A stretch of DNA of 64,000 bases, taken from Paradesulfitobacterium ferrireducens. Its GTDB lineage: Bacteria > Bacillota > Desulfitobacteriia > Desulfitobacteriales > Desulfitobacteriaceae. The notes beneath the pieces were generated by a model that had not been told where the DNA came from, made no database searches, and worked only from the letters and a program-made list of their open reading frames with translations. Made by a program: the position numbers and the translations under genes. This document shows positions 46,410 to 53,790 of the stretch, piece after piece (position 1 is the stretch's first letter; each line of letters begins with the position of its first letter). The stretch lies in NCBI RefSeq assembly GCF_017310645.1, contig NZ_JAFLRH010000007.1, positions 61,993 through 125,992 of the forward strand, in the 5' to 3' direction.

Positions 46410-46670
46410 CTATTTCCCCAGCCAATGCCTTAAAGAATCTCCGTAACGCCGATAGCTCATAACCGAAGTTATAAAAACTAAGACAAGCAGTGCGATTTTA
46501 TAGATAAAATAGAACTTAAGCACCGTTAAAAATGCAATAAACAAACCAAAGATTGCAGGAAAGAAAAATAACCTTAGGATTTTTCCTTTTTTAGATTTCC
46601 ATTCCTTGAATGAACCCGAAAAAATCACTAAAAATAGGACAAAATAAAAAAGAAATATCCAAAAAAACAT
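46410..46670 (-). CDS. Small membrane protein, 86 residues
   Basis: Three hydrophobic stretches (about 3-18, 33-50, 52-70) separated by a KEWKSKKGK loop, ending in SYRRYGDSLRHWLGK. ATG at 46670 follows AGGAAG at seven bases; the frame is open further upstream but that part reads against the SASP gene and is not coding. I do not recognise a family. It converges with the SpoVB-like gene (8 bases apart) and diverges from the SASP gene, so a sporulation link is possible but unproven. Confidence 0.7.
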   Translation of the reverse strand: MFFWIFLFYFVLFLVIFSGSFKEWKSKKGKILRLFFFPAIFGLFIAFLTVLKFYFIYKIALLVLVFITSVMSYRRYGDSLRHWLGK

Positions 46671-46791
46671 AGAAAAACTTCCTTTTCTGTTATTATCATT
46701 TAGTGTGGGCAATATTTCAGTAATATAATTTCGGGGTATTCGACAAAAAATAGGATTGTCCCAATACAGATTGAAAGGAGATGCTTCGTAT

Positions 46792-47019
46792 ATGGCAAGA
46801 AATCGCAATCGCAACAGTGGCCTCCTGCCCCAGTCTGTTTTGGATGAATTCAAATGGGAAGTTGCATCTGAATTAGGGTTAACCGAAAAAATCCAATCAC
46901 AAGGATGGGAAAACATGACTTCCCGGGAATGCGGCCACGTGGGCGGACGAATCGGAGGAAGCATGGTTAAGGCGATGATCAGGCGCGCCGAGGAAGCTAT
47001 GAAAGGAAGCCAGCTCTAA
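46792..47019 (+). CDS. Alpha/beta-type small acid-soluble spore protein
   Basis: A 75-residue SASP. The germination-protease site region FKWEVASELGL (residues 19-29) and the second conserved block TSRECGHVGGRIGGSMVKAM are present. These proteins coat and protect DNA in the dormant spore and are degraded at germination. The Arg/Asn-rich start (MARNRNRNSG) is also usual. ATG at 46792 follows GAAAGGAG. A standard sigma-G promoter was not convincingly found upstream. It is the clearest evidence that the organism forms endospores. Confidence 0.95.
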   Translation: MARNRNRNSGLLPQSVLDEFKWEVASELGLTEKIQSQGWENMTSRECGHVGGRIGGSMVKAMIRRAEEAMKGSQL

Positions 47020-47036
47020 AGCTAGATATCGAATAA

Positions 47037-47071
47037 GAATCAGGAGTAAATTACTACTCCTGATTCTTTTT
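47037..47071 (+). terminator. Terminator of the SASP gene (probably bidirectional)
   Basis: A 12-bp perfect stem (47037-47048 with 47055-47066) and TTTTT tail. The reverse strand also has a weaker T-rich tail, so it may serve surE as well. Confidence 0.93.
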
Positions 47072-47091
47072 AGAGAAAACTATTTTGTAAT

Positions 47092-47850
47092 TTATGACAT
47101 AAACTGATCCATGAGTTGAGACATGGATTTAAGGCGTTTGTAATCGGTCAAATCACTGTGCATAGGGGTTAAAGATACATACCCGTCCCCGACCGCACGC
47201 AAATCGGTATCTTCCTCATAATCCGGAGTCAAGGTTCCACTTTGCCAATAATAGGTCTTGCCGCGGGGGTCTTGGCGCCTTTCAAAAATATTTTCGTAAA
47301 TGGCCTTTCCTAATCGCGTCACTTTAACACCGCGCCATTCCTCAGCAGGGGTTCCCGGGATATTAATGTTGACCAGGCCGCCGTCCGTGATGAGGCTCCA
47401 ATCCTTTAAAAGCTTACGGACAAAACCTGCCGCCGGTTGAAAATCCCCAAACTGGTAGCTGGCAAGGGATACGGCCAGGGCAGGCACTCCAAGCAGCACG
47501 CCTTCGAGGGCTGCCGCCACCGTACCGGAGTAGAAAACATCTGTCCCTAAATTTTGTCCCAAATTAATTCCCGATATTAGAAGATCCGGCTTAGCCACAA
47601 TCCCGCCTTGAATGGCTAATTTGACACAATCCGAGGGAGTTCCGCGCACTGAGAATCCTTCCCCCCCGAATGGCAGCTGGTGGGCATTGACAAAAAGCGG
47701 TTCAAATAAAGTAATGGCATGCCCTGCAGCCGAACGCTGCCCTTCCGGAGCCACAATCCCGACTTCATAGCCGTCAGATGCTAATGTTTGGTATAAAGCC
47801 TGCAGCCCCGGAGCAAAAAAACCGTCATCATTGGTTAACAGTATGCGCAT
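47092..47850 (-). CDS. surE: 5'/3'-nucleotidase SurE
   Basis: A 252-residue SurE protein. MRILLTNDDGFFAPGL holds the metal-binding Asp pair, followed by VVAPEGQRSAAGHAIT, GTPSDCVKLA and DLLISGINLGQNLGTDVFYSGTVAAALEG. It hydrolyses nucleoside monophosphates and short polyphosphates and is tied to stationary-phase survival. ATG at 47850. It is the last gene of the minus-strand unit that starts with queD. Confidence 0.96.
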   Translation of the reverse strand: MRILLTNDDGFFAPGLQALYQTLASDGYEVGIVAPEGQRSAAGHAITLFEPLFVNAHQLPFGGEGFSVRGTPSDCVKLAIQGGIVAKPDLLISGINLGQNLGTDVFYSGTVAAALEGVLLGVPALAVSLASYQFGDFQPAAGFVRKLLKDWSLITDGGLVNINIPGTPAEEWRGVKVTRLGKAIYENIFERRQDPRGKTYYWQSGTLTPDYEEDTDLRAVGDGYVSLTPMHSDLTDYKRLKSMSQLMDQFMS

Positions 47851-47873
47851 TAGCCCTCCATCACTTCGAAGCT

Positions 47874-48050
47874 TTATTCCACTTCATAAATCGAAATAGT
47901 CATTGTATCTTCTTTTTTGGTTAGCCCAAACATTAAATGGTGCTGTTTCAGATTTTTATTGAGAAAATCAATGATTTTATAAAGTTCCGCATTGGCACTT
48001 ACTTTTTGGGTGGCAATGAGTTCAAGTTTTCCTTGTTCCTTTTGCTCCAT
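47874..48050 (-). CDS. DUF4264 (YpmA-like) small protein, 58 residues
   Basis: A gene below usual size cut-offs. The protein begins MEQKEQGKLELIATQKVS, continues ELYKIIDFLNKNLKQH and HLMFGLTKKED, and ends TISIYEVE. The LYKI.DFLN..LK...LMFGL pattern is that of Bacillus YpmA/DUF4264. No function is known. ATG at 48050 has AAAGGGTAAA upstream inside the end of folE, 4 bases after its stop, so it is translationally coupled between folE and surE. Confidence 0.85.
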   Translation of the reverse strand: MEQKEQGKLELIATQKVSANAELYKIIDFLNKNLKQHHLMFGLTKKEDTMTISIYEVE

Positions 48051-48054
48051 GGCT

Positions 48055-48627
48055 TTACCCTTTATGACCGTGGATCAAGGCAAACCCTTCGGCCCGCGTG
48101 GCTTGGCTGGTCTTAAACATCCCTCGGACAGCTGAAGTTAAGGTTTTGGAGCCGGGTTTTTTTACCCCGCGCATGGTCATGCACATGTGCTCCGCTTCAA
48201 TGACCACTAAAACCCCTCGCGGTTCTAAGATGTCCATGACTGAATCCGCAATTTGCGAGGTGAGCCGTTCTTGAAGCTGAGGCCTCTTGCAAAACCCTTC
48301 GACAACCCGTGCCAATTTAGACAGCCCGGTGATTTTCCCCTTGCGCGGAATATATGCCACATGAGCCTTGCCATAGAATGGAACCAAATGATGCTCGCAC
48401 ATAGAATAAACCGGGATATCTTTGACGATGACCATTTCTTCATGTTCTTCAGAAAATTGAACTTTGAGGTGTTCACTCGGATCTTCATGTAAACCCGCAA
48501 AAATCTCTCCATACATGCGGGCTACCCGTTTGGGGGTATCCAAAAGGCCTTCGCGGTCAGGATCTTCTCCAATTGCCTCTAAAATCATGCGCACGGCTTG
48601 TTCGATTTTTTCTGAGTCCATCTCCAA
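48055..48627 (-). CDS. folE: GTP cyclohydrolase I
   Basis: A roughly 190-residue Fol[36 protein letters not shown] (zinc Cys/His) and [11 protein letters not shown] are hallmark segments. It makes dihydroneopterin triphosphate, the entry to both folate and preQ0; next to queE/queC/queD the second role is likely. Start: TTG at 48627 with AAGGAGG nine bases upstream fits best; ATG at 48621 is directly behind GGAG and too close. Upstream in-frame codons overlap queE. Confidence 0.95.
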   Translation of the reverse strand: MEMDSEKIEQAVRMILEAIGEDPDREGLLDTPKRVARMYGEIFAGLHEDPSEHLKVQFSEEHEEMVIVKDIPVYSMCEHHLVPFYGKAHVAYIPRKGKITGLSKLARVVEGFCKRPQLQERLTSQIADSVMDILEPRGVLVVIEAEHMCMTMRGVKKPGSKTLTSAVRGMFKTSQATRAEGFALIHGHKG

Positions 48628-48667
48628 CGTCGTCTTCCTCCTTAAACTTGCATAATATACTGCTCCC

Positions 48668-49399
48668 TCATAATTGCCCAAGATACACATGGGTTTGGGG
48701 AATAACTCGAACTGAGAAAAGCTCTTTAAGCATAAATTCCTGCCACTGAAGCATCTGCTTCGGTTCAGGCGGCCGTAACCCTCTTACTGGGGTTACAGGC
48801 TGTAGGATTACAGGGATCGCTTTATTTTCTCCCTTAAGCATGCTTCGCGCTTGTTCCAATGAAGCTAAATCGGTTTCCCGGTCTACGACAATCTTAATAA
48901 ACAGTTTCGTTCCCCGGGCCTGTCTTAAGAACTCCTGGTGAGCTTGCCAAAAATTATTTTCTGCATAGGGGAGTTTAATATCCATGCTTATTATGTCCAC
49001 CCACGGTAAAATCAGTGCAAGCTTGCCCGGCAAAGTGCCATTGGTTTCGAGATAAATTTTTAATCCCAATTTTCTGACACGCGGTAAAAGTTGGTCTAGT
49101 TGTTCCGCCCAGAGCAATGGTTCTCCGCCGGTGACACTCAGAGAATGGTGGAGATTTAAGTTAAAGCTTTGCAAAAGCTTTAACAGGTCACTCAAGGAAA
49201 CCGGGTTCGGGATTTCTTCAAAGTCACGGGAGCCGGAAATCCGTTCAATTTTGAGTTTGGAACTTGCTGCTACCGGGGTGTCACAATACGGACAGGCTAA
49301 ATTGCACCCCGGTAAACGCAAAAAGAGTTGACGATACCCAACATACGGACCTTCCCCCTGAATCGAGGAAAATATCTCTATGACCGGGATCCTTAACAT
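48668..49399 (-). CDS. queE: 7-carboxy-7-deazaguanine synthase (radical SAM)
   Basis: A 243-residue QueE. The radical-SAM cluster is C32-x3-C36-x2-C39 ([10 protein letters not shown]), preceded by [14 protein letters not shown], the family start, and followed by [10 protein letters not shown] and [11 protein letters not shown]. It rearranges 6-carboxytetrahydropterin into the deazaguanine ring. ATG at 49399 follows AAGGAG. Sits 2 bases after the DUF366 gene. Confidence 0.95.
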   Translation of the reverse strand: MLRIPVIEIFSSIQGEGPYVGYRQLFLRLPGCNLACPYCDTPVAASSKLKIERISGSRDFEEIPNPVSLSDLLKLLQSFNLNLHHSLSVTGGEPLLWAEQLDQLLPRVRKLGLKIYLETNGTLPGKLALILPWVDIISMDIKLPYAENNFWQAHQEFLRQARGTKLFIKIVVDRETDLASLEQARSMLKGENKAIPVILQPVTPVRGLRPPEPKQMLQWQEFMLKELFSVRVIPQTHVYLGQL

Positions 49400-49401
49400 T
49401 T

Positions 49402-49959
49402 TTAGATAACTCCTTTAACTTTACAACGAGCAAGACGAATTGATTTTACCTCATCACAGTAGCGTCTGGCAACACTTTCTCCGAATTCAAGGATACCTTG
49501 AATCCCTAAATCCAGAAGACTCACAGCCGGCACTGGGGTGTTCCGGCTGGAAACATTAAGACCACAGTGGATCATAGAAGAGACCGGGGACAAGGTGCTA
49601 ATACTCACTGAAAGTTTACGATCCTCTTCAAATAAGTCATCCCCATCACGGTAAACACTGCGAATACCATGTCTTTCAAGCTCTTCTTTAATGGTTGCGA
49701 TTAAAAGCCGCTGGCGAATAATGGCTTTCTCCAAATCCATTTCAAAATGTTCAATAATAAAATGAAGCATGTCTTCACTAAAAATCCAGTCTTGGGCCCG
49801 CACATCTTCCTGATCTACCATCTCATCCTGCTGGACACTGCATGGACCACGAAACACAGTAACACTGTCCCCCATCTTGCCAAAATTCCTATAGCAAAAA
49901 AGGGAATGGAGCTGGCTTCCATCGTAAGGCATGGGTTCTTTGAGAATTAGATATTCCAC
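49402..49959 (-). CDS. DUF366 family protein in the queuosine operon
   Basis: A 185-residue protein of the DUF366 family (COG2029 type). MEYLILKEPMPYDGSQLHSLF, CSVQQDEMVDQEDV, and HCGLNVSSRNTPVPAVSLLDLG are the recognisable blocks. The function is unknown; genes of this family often occur with queuosine genes, as here between queC and queE. An additional pterin or tRNA step is an inference from the neighbourhood. Confidence 0.8.
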   Translation of the reverse strand: MEYLILKEPMPYDGSQLHSLFCYRNFGKMGDSVTVFRGPCSVQQDEMVDQEDVRAQDWIFSEDMLHFIIEHFEMDLEKAIIRQRLLIATIKEELERHGIRSVYRDGDDLFEEDRKLSVSISTLSPVSSMIHCGLNVSSRNTPVPAVSLLDLGIQGILEFGESVARRYCDEVKSIRLARCKVKGVI

Positions 49960-50020
49960 GGGTACTTCTCCTTAATTCCGGCAAGGCAGCTTGCCTAGTT
50001 TCATTTAAGGGCATAAGGGG

Positions 50021-50710
50021 CTATTTGAATATCTTAGAAATGAGCGCTTCTTGCTTATTAAAGGTGAGGGCTCTTTTTAAGCGGAGGCAGCTTTCACAGG
50101 TTCCGCACCAGTGTTTTTCTCCTGCGTAGCAGCTCCATAAAAGATTCCAAGGAATATTTAGACGCAAGCCCTCAGCAACAATTTCCATTTTATCCAAATG
50201 TGAGGTCGGACTGACTACGGAGATATTCTTGGACGTTGAATAATTTAGGCTTTGATTGACCGCCTCAATAAACGCCTGAGAATTATCCGGGAATGTCGCG
50301 GCCTCCTCCCGGTTAAAGCCGGTGACAAGATAACTGGGTTCTGGAAGATTCTCAGCATACACTGCGGCAATATTGATTAATAAACCATTTCTATTCGGAA
50401 CCCATACATTCTGAGCACTCGCAGTCGTTTGTCCCCGGTCATCTTCCAGCGCTTCCGTGGTAAGAGAAGGTAAGGCTTGCGACTGGTCAACCAAGGCCGT
50501 GTGGGTTTCCTGGGCTAAAAACGGGAGCTTGACGACCCTATGCTTAAGGCCGTAGTACCCGGCTATGGAAGCAGCCGCCTCAATTTCCCTGGCAGCCGCC
50601 CTCTGTCCATAATCGAAAGTAAGCGCTAAATCAAGAGCATTTCGTTCCAGGAAAAGAGCCATGGCCACAGTTGAATCGAGTCCTCCTGAGAGCAATACTA
50701 CTCCCGCCAT
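50021..50710 (-). CDS. queC: 7-cyano-7-deazaguanine synthase
   Basis: A 229-residue QueC. VVLLSGGLDSTVAMALFL is the ATP-pyrophosphatase loop, FDYGQRA follows, and the zinc site is CYAGEKHWCGTCESC near the C-terminus. It converts carboxydeazaguanine to preQ0 with ATP and ammonia. ATG at 50710 follows GGAGGACTGAC; the start is 1 base after the queD stop, so the two are coupled. Confidence 0.96.
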   Translation of the reverse strand: MAGVVLLSGGLDSTVAMALFLERNALDLALTFDYGQRAAAREIEAAASIAGYYGLKHRVVKLPFLAQETHTALVDQSQALPSLTTEALEDDRGQTTASAQNVWVPNRNGLLINIAAVYAENLPEPSYLVTGFNREEAATFPDNSQAFIEAVNQSLNYSTSKNISVVSPTSHLDKMEIVAEGLRLNIPWNLLWSCYAGEKHWCGTCESCLRLKRALTFNKQEALISKIFK

Positions 50711-50711
50711 G

Positions 50712-51089
50712 TCAGTCCTCCTTATATAAGGCCCAGGCATCAGGAGACTCATAAACCTTGACCCCGGCTAATGTTAGACCTTCAGGCAGAAGCAGCCGCT
50801 CTTTAATTTCCCGATATAGATAAGCAGCCAAATTTTCAGCGGTGGGATTTTTCTCTCTTGCAAATTCCGGAATGTCATTTAATAATTGATGATCAAGCTG
50901 GTCCAACACCTGATACAGCGCTTTTTTCAGCTCTCCAAAGTCTACCAGCATCCCGGTATGATCCAACTGCTTGCCTTCTACCCCTATTTCAACATCCCAG
51001 CGATGTCCGTGTAAATGGGCGCATTTCCCCTGATAATTCCGTAAGAAATGAGCCGCGTCAAAATGTGACCGAATCACCGTTTGAAACAT
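50712..51089 (-). CDS. queD: 6-carboxy-5,6,7,8-tetrahydropterin synthase
   Basis: A 125-residue QueD. Zinc ligands are His in FDAAHFL and the HLHGH pair, with the catalytic Cys in GKCAHLHGH and a final Glu in VKVYESPDAW. It converts dihydroneopterin triphosphate to 6-carboxytetrahydropterin. First gene of queD-queC-DUF366-queE-folE-ypmA-like-surE. No preQ1 riboswitch is visible in its 155-base leader. Confidence 0.96.
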   Translation of the reverse strand: MFQTVIRSHFDAAHFLRNYQGKCAHLHGHRWDVEIGVEGKQLDHTGMLVDFGELKKALYQVLDQLDHQLLNDIPEFAREKNPTAENLAAYLYREIKERLLLPEGLTLAGVKVYESPDAWALYKED

Positions 51090-51116
51090 TTAGTCCTCTC
51101 CTGATTGACAATTTAC

Positions 51117-51144
51117 ATATTATTTTACCATTATTCGCTCTCAA
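51117..51144 (-). promoter_or_regulatory. Promoter of the queuosine operon
   Basis: TTGAGA (51139-51144) and TAATAT (51117-51122), 16-base spacer, minus strand, close before queD. Confidence 0.55.
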
Positions 51145-51185
51145 ATGGAAATAATACATTCTAGTCCAGACCGGCAAGGGGCTCT

Positions 51186-51227
51186 AAAAAAACATAAAAG
51201 AGGATACCTTTCAGAAGATATCCCCTC
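51186..51227 (-). terminator. Terminator of the TPR gene
   Basis: Imperfect GAGG..ATA.CTT / AAG.TATCCTC stem followed on the minus strand by TTTTATGTTTTTTT, 18 bases after the TPR stop. Confidence 0.65.
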
Positions 51228-51244
51228 ACTATTTTTATGATAAA

Positions 51245-52459
51245 CTAAGCGAGCCGTAAAGAATGGTTAAAACAGTCGGTCGCAACATCATACTGCCTTA
51301 GTTGGTCATAAATATTTCCGAGCAAAGCCCAGGCCTCAGAATGCTCCGGATCGATCTCCAGGAGTTTTTCCAGATATCTGACGGCTTCCTCCCAGTTTCC
51401 CCTCTTGACGAGACACACACTTAAATTATACATAATCAGCGGATGATCCGGTGCCAGGCGTAAAGCCGCTTGATAATATTCCGTCGCCTTCCGAGTCCGT
51501 CCCAGATGCACTAGGGTATATCCCATATTGTTTAATAAAATTGGGTCATTGGGATGTACACTATGCGCTCTTTCCAAGAGATTCAGAGCCTCAAGGGAGC
51601 GGTCCTGGTTCTGGTAAACCGCAGCCAGGTTGCTTAAAGCGTCGAAATGGTCCGGTTCATGTTTTAGTACCAATTCATAATGCCTGATACCTTTTTTGAT
51701 CTGTTCAAGTTGAATATAACAATAGGCCAAACGGGCTGCTACGTCGATATTCGCGGAGTAGCGCAGCGCCCTCTCAAAGCTATGACAGGCCTGTTCAATT
51801 TGTTCTAATTTCAAATGAGTTTCCGCTTTCATTTCCCAGTAAACCGGATTATGAGGTTTCAGTTGGCAACAGCCTTGAAAACAGCGCAACGCTTCGAAAT
51901 GCTCTTCATTATAAGAATAGATTGTGCCTAACCTAAAAAGGGTCTCGGCCCGGGTAGGAGCTGCCCGCAGGGATTTATCCAAACAGGCCGTAGCCTCTTG
52001 CCATTGTCCCTGTTCCAGAAAACAATCAGCCAGGAGATCCCAATATTCCGCCCGTTCCGGCTCTATCTCCAATGCTTCCTGGACTGCATTACGGCTTTCC
52101 CCAACCAAGCCCTGTCCTATATAACACTGGGCCAGCAAAAATTTAATCTCTGCCCTGTTTTCTGAATTCTCGTCACTTAAGTTTTCGAGATAGTCTCGAG
52201 TCTCTTGATAAACTTGATGCTTAATCAGGTAACGGACTTCACGGACATGGAACCTATAAGGATCATTTTTTAAACGCCCGACTACATATGTTATTCCTTG
52301 ATCAGGCTTGCCAAAGAAAATGTACCCCAAACCCCGGATCTGACGCAACCAGGTATTTTCTGCAAATGAGGTTCTTTGGTGCTCCTCCTGAGAGGCCAAA
52401 GGATTATTCACAGCATTCGCCCCTTTATCGTTTTTACTTAGTATTCGGCGAGCTGGCAT
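51245..52459 (-). CDS. Tetratricopeptide-repeat protein
   Basis: A 404-residue soluble protein. After an N-terminal region (1-95) about nine TPR units follow in register, for example FLLAQCYIGQGLVGESRNAV, YWDLLADCFLEQGQWQEATA, LLNNMGYTLVHLGRTRKATE and AWALLGNIYDQLRQYDVAT. TPR arrays bind partner proteins; no catalytic domain or signal peptide is seen. Partner unknown. ATG at 52459 follows AAAAGGA. Confidence 0.85.
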   Translation of the reverse strand: MPARRILSKNDKGANAVNNPLASQEEHQRTSFAENTWLRQIRGLGYIFFGKPDQGITYVVGRLKNDPYRFHVREVRYLIKHQVYQETRDYLENLSDENSENRAEIKFLLAQCYIGQGLVGESRNAVQEALEIEPERAEYWDLLADCFLEQGQWQEATACLDKSLRAAPTRAETLFRLGTIYSYNEEHFEALRCFQGCCQLKPHNPVYWEMKAETHLKLEQIEQACHSFERALRYSANIDVAARLAYCYIQLEQIKKGIRHYELVLKHEPDHFDALSNLAAVYQNQDRSLEALNLLERAHSVHPNDPILLNNMGYTLVHLGRTRKATEYYQAALRLAPDHPLIMYNLSVCLVKRGNWEEAVRYLEKLLEIDPEHSEAWALLGNIYDQLRQYDVATDCFNHSLRLA

Positions 52460-52596
52460 TTTTTTCCTTTTGCTTCAGGGGCTAATCGTGCGTCAAATCC
52501 CGTGAAACTCCTGATTTTTCAATGAATCTTCGCTTTGATTCCCAAGTGTTTATTGATATTCCTCATATATTCGAGCGAATATTTCTTTTAGCGAGC

Positions 52597-53049
52597 CTAA
52601 GAAAGCTCGCTTTGACAATTCTGGCAATACCCGTAGAATTTAAGATCGTGATCATGGACATCAAACCCTGTTTTCTTGCTGATAATAGCTTCCAAGGATT
52701 CGAGCAAGTCATCATCAAACTCAGATACATTTCCGCAACGGAGACAGATTAAATGGTGGTGGTGGTGCTCATCCTTACGCGTAAACTCATACCGGCTTCG
52801 CCCATCTCCGAAATCATTTTTCTGGAGCACTCCGATATCCGCCAAGATATCGAGCGTCCGATAGACTGTGGCTAAACCAATTTCCGGATATTGATGCTTG
52901 ACCAACATATATACATCTTCCGCACTTAAATGCTCATCGGCATGCTGCAGAAAGGTATGCAAAATAGTCTGGCGCTGGGGAGTCAGTTTATAAGAATGAT
53001 TGCGCAAACGATTACAAATTGAATCAAAAGCAGAAAGCCCCTCCACCAT
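52597..53049 (-). CDS. Fur family metalloregulator
   Basis: A 150-residue Fur/PerR/Zur protein. The winged helix is in 15-85 (YKLTPQRQTILHTF, GLATVYRTLDILADIGVL), followed by the metal region HHHHHLICLRCGNVSEF and the second zinc-type pair CQNC at the C-terminus. Which metal or peroxide it senses cannot be told from sequence. A 7-bp hairpin overlaps the stop codon and a 16-bp palindrome (ATATTCG AG CGAATAT) lies just after it at 52567-52582. Confidence 0.9.
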   Translation of the reverse strand: MVEGLSAFDSICNRLRNHSYKLTPQRQTILHTFLQHADEHLSAEDVYMLVKHQYPEIGLATVYRTLDILADIGVLQKNDFGDGRSRYEFTRKDEHHHHHLICLRCGNVSEFDDDLLESLEAIISKKTGFDVHDHDLKFYGYCQNCQSELS

Positions 53050-53125
53050 GAAAAGATTCGCCCCTTTCCATTTTTATATCTTGATTATATGCTAAACATG
53101 GACGTTTGCAAATGCGCACCCAGCA

Positions 53126-53157
53126 ACTTAGCTCTCTGGCAAACCAGAGAGCTAAGT
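53126..53157 (-). terminator. 14-bp perfect hairpin after the Tyr/Pro-rich gene
   Basis: 53126-53139 pairs perfectly with 53144-53157 around a 4-nt loop. No T-run follows on either strand. It lies 15 bases after the stop of the 53172 gene and is probably its transcript end or a stabiliser. Confidence 0.6.
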
Positions 53158-53171
53158 CCGAATGTGCTATC

Positions 53172-53321
53172 CTACCACACCGGATAACGGTAAGGATATG
53201 CCGGATAAGGATAAGGCGGATAAGGGGCATAGGGATAAGGATAATACCGGGGAGCAGTTAGCACTCCTAACCCATAGCCAAAACCTAAACCTAAACCAAA
53301 AGGAATAAGCCCGAATGCCAT
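53172..53321 (-). CDS. 49-residue Gly/Tyr/Pro-rich protein
   Basis: A very short gene. The product starts MAFGLIPFGLGLGFGYGLGV and ends in a Tyr-Pro run (APRYYPYPYAPYPPY, then PYPAYPYRYPVW). ATG at 53321 has AAGGAG about ten bases upstream; a strong hairpin follows the stop. The first half is Gly/Leu/Phe-rich and could enter a membrane; the second half resembles Tyr/Pro-rich tails of spore-coat and surface peptides. I know no named family. A coat or envelope role in this sporulating organism is an inference. Confidence 0.72.
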   Translation of the reverse strand: MAFGLIPFGLGLGFGYGLGVLTAPRYYPYPYAPYPPYPYPAYPYRYPVW

Positions 53322-53429
53322 AAGAGTTGCTCTCCTTCCTGACGTTTACTTAAGAAATATTGGTAAGACTTGGGATGTTCCTGCTATAGTATATGGTAAT
53401 TTTTGCTAATGTTGAGCATGGCGCACCAA

Positions 53430-53469
53430 TATAGAATCCGCAGCACAATCATGTGATGCGGATTCTATA
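53430..53469 (-). terminator. Hairpin after the YkuS-like gene
   Basis: 13-bp perfect arms (53430-53442 with 53457-53469) with a 14-nt loop, ten bases after the stop codon. The T-run is weak (TATATTGG on the minus strand). Confidence 0.6.
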
Positions 53470-53478
53470 TTCTAGGGT

Positions 53479-53715
53479 TTACTGTAAACGGTCACGGATG
53501 ACTTCTACTACTTCTTCGGCTGTTCTGCCGGCTGCATTTACCACCGGTACTCGCAAATTCCCTTCCGCAGCAATGTCCACGCTGTCTCCTTTAACGACCA
53601 CAGCCTGAACATTGTATAAGGACTTTTCATCCATGGCCGTTGTATGGTACCCGGCAGCCTGTAATGCTTGTTCTACATTGGTTAAACCGTCTTCAACGGC
53701 TACCTTTTTGTACAT
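53479..53715 (-). CDS. UPF0180 (YkuS-like) protein
   Basis: A 78-residue protein with the UPF0180 layout: KKVAVEDGLTNVEQALQAAGY at the start, NVQAVVVKGDSVDIAAEGN in the middle and VVNAAGRTAEEVVEVIRDRL at the end. No function is known; the fold resembles small Rossmann-like phosphotransfer domains. ATG at 53715 follows GAGGAGG at nine bases. Confidence 0.87.
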   Translation of the reverse strand: MYKKVAVEDGLTNVEQALQAAGYHTTAMDEKSLYNVQAVVVKGDSVDIAAEGNLRVPVVNAAGRTAEEVVEVIRDRLQ

Positions 53716-53790
53716 TTAAATCAACCTCCTCAATCATAGTGTGCACCTGTTTTTTGGCTCTATGCTGAGGAGATTTTTCCAAAATCGCTC

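Noticed and set aside
46672..46791. Sigma-G promoter for the SASP gene
   Set aside because: GTATT and CAATACA words are present but the spacing of about 21 bases is wrong; not strong enough to annotate.
46671..46964. Upstream extension of the small membrane protein frame (total 184 residues)
   Set aside because: The extension runs antisense through the SASP gene, is low-quality protein, and the ATG at 46670 has its own ribosome site.
51090..51244. Possible preQ1 riboswitch before queD
   Set aside because: The leader from the predicted promoter is too short and no preQ1-I or -II core is visible.
52567..52582. 16-bp palindrome ATATTCG AG CGAATAT as a Fur box
   Set aside because: It lies after the regulator's stop codon rather than in a promoter and does not fit the Fur, PerR or Zur consensus well.
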